Origin: Clostridiales bacterium UBA4717
GTDB lineage: Bacteria; Bacillota; Clostridia; Oscillospirales; CAG-272
Assembly (NCBI GenBank): GCA_002404395.1
Contig: DHJP01000175.1
Span: 13,525-20,191, forward strand
Direction of reading: 5' to 3'
DNA length: 6,667 bases
Position numbers and translations under genes: made by a program. Of the stretch, positions 1-5,174 are shown piece after piece (the first letter of the stretch is position 1; each line of letters starts with the position of its first letter). A model generated the notes under the pieces. That model made no database searches, was not told where the DNA came from, and saw nothing but the letters and a program-made list of their open reading frames with translations.

Positions 1-426
1 CCCGAATGGATCGACTTTCCGCGTGCCGGAAATAATGACTCGGGTAAATACGCACGCAGGCAATGGAGCCTCGTGGATAATCCCGATTTAAAATACCGCT
101 GTCTGAATGATTTCGACAATGCCATGATAAAGCTTTTGAAAAAATATCCGATCAACTCCGGGACTCCAGAGCTGATCTCGGTGCACAACGACAACAAGAC
201 ACTTGTATTTAAACGCGGCGGACTTTACTTCTACTTCAATTTTCACGGTTGGATCACGCGGGAGCTTCCGCTTCCCGACAGCACGATCGCATATAAAGTC
301 GTTCTTAATTCGGGCAGTGTGAGCTTCGACGGAACGCATGAAATGCCGAAGAAGCTTCCGCCTTCAAAATATGTCTCGATACCGCCGCGCTGCGGCGTTG
401 TCCTTGAGCCGGTCGAACGCAAATAA
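1..426 (+). CDS. glgB: 1,4-alpha-glucan branching enzyme, GH13_8 type, C-terminal part (5' end outside window)
   Basis: The reading frame is open from base 1 and ends at TAA 424-426, giving 141 visible codons; the start lies upstream. The visible part begins with PEWIDFPRAGNN and KYARRQW, followed by LVDNPDLKYRCLNDFDNAM. This is the conserved end of the catalytic barrel and the start of the C-terminal beta domain in eukaryote-like branching enzymes (human GBE1, plant SBE; family GH13_8). Later segments (FKRGGLYFYFNFH, then IPPRCGVVLEP at the end) match the same all-beta C-terminal domain. The enzyme would transfer alpha-1,4 chain segments to make alpha-1,6 branches in cytoplasmic glycogen. 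All catalytic residues lie outside the window, so activity cannot be judged. One position is odd: the family usually has an aromatic or His residue before KYARRQ (as in SYKYARRQ), while this copy has Gly. The apparent GTG at 73 is internal and not a real start. A related GH13 amylase is the main alternative. Confidence 0.85.
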   Translation, partial: PEWIDFPRAGNNDSGKYARRQWSLVDNPDLKYRCLNDFDNAMIKLLKKYPINSGTPELISVHNDNKTLVFKRGGLYFYFNFHGWITRELPLPDSTIAYKVVLNSGSVSFDGTHEMPKKLPPSKYVSIPPRCGVVLEPVERK

Positions 427-427
427 A

Positions 428-435
428 AAAGGAGG
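428..435 (+). promoter_or_regulatory. Ribosome binding site that selects GTG 442
   Basis: AAAGGAGG is a near-perfect Shine-Dalgarno sequence. Its last base is 6 nt before GTG 442, which is ideal. The in-frame ATG at 436 directly abuts the GGAGG, leaving no spacer, so it is unlikely to be the start. Confidence 0.85.
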
Positions 436-441
436 ATGACG

Positions 442-1539
442 GTGAGTAATATCATTGATTATCTTGAATGGCGCGGAGATATTCCCTTTTCCGCCGCAGG
501 CTTCAACGAAATAGACAATCTGATCCTGTCTGTGATCTCGTATATAGACTTTTCGGATATCGTTCCGAGTTCACCGCGCGACGGTTCGGTAACGCTTGCC
601 GAAGCCGATCGGATAATCCATGCAAAACATGAAAACCGTCAGTCTCTCGGTCTGATAATTTCCGATATCACGTGGGAGCTTGAGCGCAAAGCCGCAAAAT
701 CCGTGCGATTTTCGGATATAAAGCTTTCGCATTACGTTGACCGTATAGACGAAGAACTTGAAATGCAGTTTTCGGCGATCACCTTTGAGCTGCCGGATAG
801 ATCCCTGTTCATTGCCTTCCGCGGCACCGATGATACGTTGGTCGGTTGGAAAGAAAATTTTAACATGAGTTTTTCCTCGCCCGTACCGGCACAGGTATGC
901 GCGTCGGATTATCTTCAGGATACCGCGGCAATGCATCATCGGAAGCCCATACGGCTCGGCGGTCACTCCAAGGGCGGAAATCTTGCGGTATGGGCGGCGG
1001 TAAACTGCACCGACCGTATAAAGCGTCAGATAATCGCGGCATACAACAATGACGGACCGGGTTTTGAAAGCAGCATTACCGACCGTGAGGAATACCGAAA
1101 GATCTCGGACCGCATTATCACCTTTGTGCCCGAATCCTCGGTCGTCGGAATGTTGCTTGAGCACAGCGAATCGTATACTATCGTAAAAAGCACACAGACC
1201 GCATTGATGCAGCATGACCCGTTTTCATGGGAACTCATCGCAGATCATTTTATCTGTGCGAGAAACCTTTCAAACTTCAGCGTGCGCACAGACAAAACGC
1301 TGACCGATTGGATCAGTTCGATGAGCGCGGACGAAAGACGGGAGCTGACCGACCTTGTATTCGGGGTGATGGAATCCACCGGTGCCAAGACCCTGTCCGA
1401 TCTGAACGGAGTGAAGCTGAAAACGCTCGGCGCGCTTGTCCACTCGCTCAACGTGAGCGACAAGAAAAACAAAGACAATATATTGAAACTGCTTCAAAGC
1501 ATATTTGAATTTGATCGGATCTTCCAATGGAAGCAATAA
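442..1539 (+). CDS. DUF2974 / Mbeg1-like alpha/beta-hydrolase family protein
   Basis: A 365-residue protein (counted from GTG 442) of the DUF2974 family (Pfam PF11187, Mbeg1-like), predicted cytoplasmic because no signal peptide or membrane segment is visible. The N-terminus NIIDYLEWRGDIPF and FNEIDNLILS is the family's typical opening and supports the GTG start over ATG 436. An IAFRGTDD segment near residues 124-131 resembles the strand and oxyanion region of class 3 lipases. The nucleophile elbow GGHSKGGN places a probable catalytic Ser at residue 176. NNDGPGF (about 202-208), FVPESSVVGMLLEH and QHDPFSWE are further family motifs; His258 in QHDPFSW is a candidate catalytic His, and the acidic member is uncertain (Asp204 or a later residue). 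Members are predicted lipases or esterases, but I know of no defined substrate. It follows the branching enzyme by 15 nt, so co-transcription is likely, although this does not prove a role in glycogen metabolism. It is followed at once by a terminator. Confidence 0.88.
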   Translation: MSNIIDYLEWRGDIPFSAAGFNEIDNLILSVISYIDFSDIVPSSPRDGSVTLAEADRIIHAKHENRQSLGLIISDITWELERKAAKSVRFSDIKLSHYVDRIDEELEMQFSAITFELPDRSLFIAFRGTDDTLVGWKENFNMSFSSPVPAQVCASDYLQDTAAMHHRKPIRLGGHSKGGNLAVWAAVNCTDRIKRQIIAAYNNDGPGFESSITDREEYRKISDRIITFVPESSVVGMLLEHSESYTIVKSTQTALMQHDPFSWELIADHFICARNLSNFSVRTDKTLTDWISSMSADERRELTDLVFGVMESTGAKTLSDLNGVKLKTLGALVHSLNVSDKKNKDNILKLLQSIFEFDRIFQWKQ

Positions 1540-1596
1540 AAAAGGACGGAAGTCTGAAAGCGTTTAAGCTTTTGACTTCCGCCTTTTTATTTTTTT
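1539..1596. terminator. Bidirectional intrinsic terminator between the hydrolase and araC-type genes
   Basis: The arms AAAAAGGACGGAAGTC (1539-1554) and GACTTCCGCCTTTTT (1574-1588) pair along their whole length with one bulged A at 1546. The loop is 19 nt and the T-rich tract runs on to 1596. On the opposite strand the same stem ends in a run of T from the A tract at 1538-1543, so it can stop both converging transcripts. The right arm overlaps the stop codon of the araC-type gene (1587-1589) and the left arm begins at the last base of the hydrolase stop codon. Confidence 0.9.
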
Positions 1597-2384
1597 GACT
1601 TGCTTCTGTCCGAATATGTTGAAGGCGGCGCACCGATATGCTTTTTAAAGCAATATGAAAAATAATGAACCGATGAAAAGCCGCACGCCTCGCTTACTTC
1701 GGTCACATTCAGCTTTCCTTCCGAAAGCATGGCTTTCGCATTGTATATTCTGTACCCGATAAGATCGTCGATAGGACTGACGCCGTAAGCTTCACGATAC
1801 AGATAATGAAAGCGGTTTTCCGAGTAACCCGAAAGTCCGGCAAGTTTTTTGACCGTCCAATGTTCACTCGGATTTTTGAGCATCAGCCGCCTTGCTTCGT
1901 CGATCTTCGGATTGATGTTCAGACTGCTTCCGCTGCTGTTTTTGTATGCGTTTGCAAGCTCCGCTATCATTTCTATCGTAAGCGCGCCCGTAACATATCC
2001 GCTGCAAAGCTTCATCGTATATCGCTTCCGAATTATCATAGCCAAATAGCGTTCGATTATATCATCGCTCGGCAGATTGAACGCCACACCCAACGGCAGA
2101 CCGCTCTGCGCAAACAGACATTCGGCATCCCCGCCGCGCACCCATACGTAATCGGTGCTGTGTCCGCTCTCGGATCTCGGGGAACGGGTGTGGCGCATCG
2201 GTTCGCCAGGTCTGTATATTACATACTGTCCGCGCTTGGCTTCTTTCATTTCTCCGAAGCTCATATACAAAGCGTCGGTCAAAAAATGAAGCAGCAGCCA
2301 ACAATTCTTTACCCACTTTTCACGATTCGGAACAAAATCGGGAGAGTTTACCGTCTTGGTTCCGAATGAAACCGCCTCAATCAT
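1587..2384 (-). CDS. AraC-family transcriptional regulator
   Basis: A 265-residue protein with the two-domain layout of AraC/XylS regulators. Residues 1 to about 145 form a cupin-like ligand-binding or dimerisation domain, with the characteristic YRPGEPMRH segment at about 57-65. Residues about 160-257 form the DNA-binding domain: the first helix-turn-helix is near 177-198 (TVKKLAGLSGYSENRFHYLY), and the second near 227-248 (VTEVSEACGFSSVHYFSYCF), followed by the family signature K-x-x-x-G-x-x-P-S-x-Y (residues 248-257). The ATG at 2384-2382 has GGAGG (2395-2391) 6 nt upstream and a near-consensus promoter further out. The gene is divergent from the two GH3 genes, the usual arrangement for a local regulator of carbohydrate use, so they are its likely targets; the effector is unknown. 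Its 3' end lies inside the shared terminator. The family is certain and the regulon is inferred. Confidence 0.93.
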   Translation of the reverse strand: MIEAVSFGTKTVNSPDFVPNREKWVKNCWLLLHFLTDALYMSFGEMKEAKRGQYVIYRPGEPMRHTRSPRSESGHSTDYVWVRGGDAECLFAQSGLPLGVAFNLPSDDIIERYLAMIIRKRYTMKLCSGYVTGALTIEMIAELANAYKNSSGSSLNINPKIDEARRLMLKNPSEHWTVKKLAGLSGYSENRFHYLYREAYGVSPIDDLIGYRIYNAKAMLSEGKLNVTEVSEACGFSSVHYFSYCFKKHIGAPPSTYSDRSKSKK

Positions 2385-2431
2385 AGCCGCCCTCCGTTAT
2401 TATTTACATTATCCTACTGTTGACGATATAT

Positions 2432-2460
2432 ATTTTAGACGCAAATTGCGGTTTTGTCAA
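2432..2460 (-). promoter_or_regulatory. Sigma-A-like promoter for the araC-type gene
   Basis: Read on the - strand, TTGACA (2460-2455) is an exact -35 consensus. After a 17-nt spacer comes TAAAAT (2437-2432), matching the -10 consensus at five of six positions. Transcription would start near 2425, giving a leader of about 40 nt before ATG 2384. The spacer contains an inverted repeat listed separately. Confidence 0.8.
2440..2450. promoter_or_regulatory. Operator candidate: CGCAA-A-TTGCG inverted repeat
   Basis: A perfect 5+5 bp inverted repeat with a 1-nt centre lies wholly between the -35 and -10 boxes of the araC-type promoter. A protein bound here would block RNA polymerase, so autoregulation or another repressor is possible. 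AraC proteins usually bind direct repeats, so the binder may not be AraC. A short palindrome in AT-rich DNA can also arise by chance. Confidence 0.4.
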
Positions 2461-2502
2461 TACAAACATCGCATAATTCGGTAGAATATTGTAATCAAAT
2501 AG

Positions 2503-2508
2503 TATAAT
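2503..2508 (+). promoter_or_regulatory. -10 box candidate (TATAAT) for the GH3 operon
   Basis: TATAAT at 2503-2508 is a perfect -10 consensus about 75 nt before the GH3 start codon. No good -35 box lies 16-18 nt upstream (the bases there read roughly GGTAGA). That pattern fits a promoter needing an activator such as the divergent AraC protein. The site is AT-rich, so this is a candidate only. Confidence 0.45.
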
Positions 2509-2514
2509 TTAATA

Positions 2515-2543
2515 AAGACAATGTACGTTTTGTATGTTAAAAT
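2515..2543 (+). promoter_or_regulatory. Alternative promoter candidate for the GH3 operon
   Basis: AAGACA (2515-2520, four of six to the -35 consensus), a 17-nt spacer and TAAAAT (2538-2543, five of six to the -10 consensus). Transcription would start near 2550, giving a short leader that begins just before the 13-bp palindrome. It competes with TATAAT 2503-2508; the sequence alone cannot decide. Confidence 0.4.
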
Positions 2544-2556
2544 TAGAAAAAATATA

Positions 2557-2569
2557 TGCGGGACCCGCA
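2557..2569. promoter_or_regulatory. 13-bp palindrome TGCGGGACCCGCA directly before the GH3 ribosome binding site
   Basis: A perfect 6+6 bp inverted repeat with a 1-nt centre in the leader of the first GH3 gene, one base before its AAAGGA. It is a GC-rich island in AT-rich DNA, so it stands out. As DNA it could be a repressor site; as RNA the outer four pairs could form a small hairpin with a 5-nt loop beside the ribosome binding site. The function is inferred. Confidence 0.5.
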
Positions 2570-2570
2570 G

Positions 2571-2576
2571 AAAGGA
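2571..2576 (+). promoter_or_regulatory. Ribosome binding site that selects ATG 2583
   Basis: AAAGGA ends 6 nt before ATG 2583. The in-frame ATG at 2556 has no Shine-Dalgarno sequence, lies inside the leader, and would place nine extra residues before a normal MKK-type signal peptide. Confidence 0.85.
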
Positions 2577-2582
2577 TCATTT

Positions 2583-5123
2583 ATGAAAAAATTTGCGTTA
2601 TCCTTATTATCGATCATATTGTGCGCGGCAATGCTTGTGCCGGGAACGGCCTGCGTTTTTGCCGCCGACACATACAAATACCCTTATCTTGATCCCACGC
2701 TCTCTGCAGATGAGCGGGCACGCGATCTGCTTTCGCGTATGTCGGTAGACGAAAAGATCGCGCAGTGTGTCCAAGGCGACCGCAACTGCGCTCCGGCAGA
2801 CCGTGCCGGAAATCTTGAGCTCGGCTCGATACTCAGCGGCGGCGGCTCGGCTCCCGGCGACACGACACTGAGCTGGCGCAATATGCTCGATGGTTACCAG
2901 AATGCGCTTGCCAAAACCAAATGGGGGATCCCGATAATATACGGGACCGACTCGGTGCACGGTCACAACAATCTGAAAAATGCCACCATCTTTCCGCATA
3001 ATATCGGACTCGGAGCCGCAAACAACCCCGAGCTTGTCGAAAAAATCGCGCATGCCACCGCAATCGAAACTGCGGCGACCGGCGTATATTGGGCATTCGG
3101 TCCCTGTGTGGCATCTCCTCAGAATATCAGATGGGGCAGGACCTATGAGGGCTACAGTCAGGATATTGATATAGTAACCTCGCTTTCCGCCGCTTACGTG
3201 CGCGGACTTCAGGGAACCGATCCCGATGCATACAAAAATGCAGATACGATCGCCGCAAGCATAAAGCATTTTGCACTTGAAGGCAACGCGCTGAACGGAA
3301 AAAATCAGGGCAATGTTTCGCTTCCGCAGGATTATCAGACAAACGAAGAATATATAGAAAACGTACTTATGCCCGCCCTTGCGCCCTATAAAGCGGCTAT
3401 CGACGAGGGCGCGCTCACAGTCATGGCTTCGTTCAACCGCATAAACGAGCTCAGCTGTCATCAGAATTATTTTCTGCTTACCACGATTCTCAAGGAACGT
3501 CTCGGCTTTAAGGGCTTCGTGATCGGCGATTACTGCGCCCACGTGTATCTTACCCCCGGCGAGCATAATGCCGAAAAATACTCAGATTGCAAGCTTACCA
3601 AATCGGAGGCGGACGAAATTTATTCAAGTCAGGACTCTATGGTAAAAAAACACGTCGCCTGCTTCAACGCCGGACTTGATATGTTTATGTCGGCGGGTAC
3701 GACCGAGCGCGTGACCGAATCACTTAACGCACTGCGCACCGGATACGACGTCGGACTTATCTCAGACTCAAGACTCGACGACGCGGTTTACAGGATTCTC
3801 AGAGTCAAATTCTTACTCGGCCTTTTTGACGAAAGACGCTTTACCAATGAAGAAAACGTTGAACTCGCAGCCAAGGTACGCAGCGACGAGCATCTCGATC
3901 TTGCGCGTCAGGCAGTCAGAGAATCGCTGGTATTGCTCAAGAATGACAATGACATTGTCGGAAAGTTCGGCGAAAACCGTAAGATCTTCGTGTGCGGAAA
4001 GAGCGCGGACGACCTCGGTTATCAGTGCGGGGGCTGGACTCTGTCATGGCAGGGGGCACCCGGCAACAATTTCAATGGCACGACTATTCTGAACGGTCTC
4101 AAAAAGCTCGCGGGCGACCGTGAGATCATATATTCAAAAGACGGCAGCGGTTCTGCGGGATGTGATATTGCGGTAGCGGTGCTCGGTGAAGCGCCTTATG
4201 CCGAAATGTACGGAGACGCCGACGCAAAAACGCTTGCGCTTGACGAAGCCGACAGCAATGTGCTCGCAAAGCTTAAAGCGGAAAATCCCGATATTCCGGT
4301 GCTTGTGATTCTCGTGTCGGGACGCCCGATGCTTATCGGCGACAAGCTTGCCGATATGGACGGCGTAATTGCCGCATGGCTTCCCGGAACCGAGGGTGAC
4401 GGCATCGCAGAGGTGCTGTTTGATGCAAAATACGATTTTGTCGGAAAGCTTCCGATCGATTGGCCCGCTGACTATTACGGGATCGACAACACTCCCACGC
4501 TCGGCGAAACGCTTGACAACGATCCGCTGTGGCAGCTCGGATACGGTCTCAAAAAAGGAGAGACCAAGGCTCCTTGGGAAAATCCCTTTAACGATGTGAA
4601 CGAAAACGATTGGTTCTTCGGCGCAGTTAAAGAAATGAATGAAAACGAGTTCATGAACGGCACTTCGGACAATGAATTTTCCCCGAACGGTTCGGTAACG
4701 CGCGCGATGTTCGTGACGGTCCTTTACCGAATGGAAGGCAAGCCGAAAACCTCGTTTTCGGACTTTACGGACGTTTCGTCCGTCGCGTATTACGCAAAAG
4801 CGGTCGCATGGGCGAAAAATGCGGGGATCGTCGGCGGAGTGAGTGAAAAATTATTTGCTCCGGACTCTAAAATCACCCGCGAGCAAATGGCGGCTATAAT
4901 GTATCGCTATGCCGAATACAAAAAAGCGGATATTTCAAGCTCAGCCGATATAAGCGCATATTCCGATTACGCAAAAGTCTCGGCTTATGCCGCCGACGCG
5001 CTTTCATGGACAGTCGGCACCGGTATTCTTAAAGGCAAGAGCGGATCCACGCTCAACCCCGGCGAAAGCGCAACAAGAGCCGAAGCGGCAGCCGTACTTG
5101 CCAGGGTCAGAGCGATCGTTTAA
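2583..5123 (+). CDS. Secreted GH3 beta-glucosidase (ExoI/ExoP type) with three C-terminal SLH repeats
   Basis: An 846-residue cell-surface glycoside hydrolase. Residues 1-27 form a Sec signal peptide (MKKFALSLLSIILCAAML... ending VFA before AD). The GH3 N-terminal barrel (about 33-400) carries GTDSVHG (substrate-binding Asp123), RWGR (183-186), KHF (Lys228-His229) and GFVIGDY, whose Asp316 is the expected nucleophile. The GH3 C-terminal domain (about 447-652) has GEAPYAE with probable acid/base Glu536, then SGRP, AAWLPGTEGDG and LGYGL. Motif order matches barley ExoI and bacterial ExoP, which remove glucose from beta-glucans and beta-glucosides. Three SLH repeats follow (about 667-715, 723-779, 790-843) and should tether it to the cell wall. 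About 50 residues separate Asp316 from the next conserved AGLD Asp, against about 28 in ExoI as I recall it, so there is an insertion near the active site. It is upstream of a paralogue and divergent from the AraC gene. The exact substrate is not readable from sequence. Confidence 0.93.
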   Translation: MKKFALSLLSIILCAAMLVPGTACVFAADTYKYPYLDPTLSADERARDLLSRMSVDEKIAQCVQGDRNCAPADRAGNLELGSILSGGGSAPGDTTLSWRNMLDGYQNALAKTKWGIPIIYGTDSVHGHNNLKNATIFPHNIGLGAANNPELVEKIAHATAIETAATGVYWAFGPCVASPQNIRWGRTYEGYSQDIDIVTSLSAAYVRGLQGTDPDAYKNADTIAASIKHFALEGNALNGKNQGNVSLPQDYQTNEEYIENVLMPALAPYKAAIDEGALTVMASFNRINELSCHQNYFLLTTILKERLGFKGFVIGDYCAHVYLTPGEHNAEKYSDCKLTKSEADEIYSSQDSMVKKHVACFNAGLDMFMSAGTTERVTESLNALRTGYDVGLISDSRLDDAVYRILRVKFLLGLFDERRFTNEENVELAAKVRSDEHLDLARQAVRESLVLLKNDNDIVGKFGENRKIFVCGKSADDLGYQCGGWTLSWQGAPGNNFNGTTILNGLKKLAGDREIIYSKDGSGSAGCDIAVAVLGEAPYAEMYGDADAKTLALDEADSNVLAKLKAENPDIPVLVILVSGRPMLIGDKLADMDGVIAAWLPGTEGDGIAEVLFDAKYDFVGKLPIDWPADYYGIDNTPTLGETLDNDPLWQLGYGLKKGETKAPWENPFNDVNENDWFFGAVKEMNENEFMNGTSDNEFSPNGSVTRAMFVTVLYRMEGKPKTSFSDFTDVSSVAYYAKAVAWAKNAGIVGGVSEKLFAPDSKITREQMAAIMYRYAEYKKADISSSADISAYSDYAKVSAYAADALSWTVGTGILKGKSGSTLNPGESATRAEAAAVLARVRAIV
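2679..4052 (+). repeat. Diverged tandem gene duplication, copy 1 (pairs with 5286-6665)
   Basis: This 458-codon stretch of the first GH3 gene aligns over its whole length with 460 codons of the second, with two single-codon gaps. Identity is roughly two thirds at protein level by eye. Some DNA blocks are nearly unchanged, for example around 2931-2963 and 5541-5573. Copy 1 continues past the region visible for copy 2. Confidence 0.85.
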
Positions 5124-5174
5124 AAGAACATAACGGATCCCGAATCCAAACTTATAGTAAAGGAAAATGAGCAG
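5124..5174 (+). other. 51-nt gap between the two GH3 genes, no terminator
   Basis: The gap holds a weak GGAT/ATCC pairing (5135-5138 with 5144-5147) with no T tract, and a ribosome binding site for the next gene. No convincing promoter is visible. The two GH3 genes are therefore probably one transcript. Confidence 0.7.
5159..5164 (+). promoter_or_regulatory. Ribosome binding site of the second GH3 gene
   Basis: AAAGGA ends 10 nt before ATG 5175, slightly long but workable. A closer ATG at 5167 leads only to the three codons ATG AGC AGA and a TGA at 5176-5178 that overlaps the real start; it is only 2 nt from the site and is unlikely to be used. Confidence 0.7.

Noticed and set aside
436..441. 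ATG 436 as the start of the DUF2974 gene
   Set aside because: It abuts the Shine-Dalgarno GGAGG with no spacer; GTG 442 has ideal spacing and gives the family's usual N-terminus.
571..1215. A 214-codon open frame on the - strand
   Set aside because: It is fully antisense to the DUF2974 gene, has no recognisable domain and no supporting ribosome binding site; codon bias of the real gene explains it.
1806..2369. A 187-codon open frame on the + strand
   Set aside because: It lies antisense inside the AraC-family gene, whose domains are clear.
2556..2582. ATG 2556 as the start of the first GH3 gene
   Set aside because: No ribosome binding site precedes it and it would put nine polar residues before the signal peptide.
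2643..2654. Possible lipobox (GTAC, Cys24) in the first GH3 signal peptide
   Set aside because: The position three before Cys is Gly rather than Leu, Val or Ile, and a better signal peptidase I site (VFA before AD) follows at once.
2607..3566. A 319-codon open frame on the - strand
   Set aside because: It is long but lies entirely opposite the GH3 catalytic domain and its protein shows no family features. Similar antisense frames recur opposite the second GH3 gene (5490-5879, 5937-6263), as expected from shared codon use in paralogues.
5135..5147. GGAT/ATCC hairpin between the GH3 genes as a terminator
   Set aside because: The stem is only 4 bp and no T tract follows.
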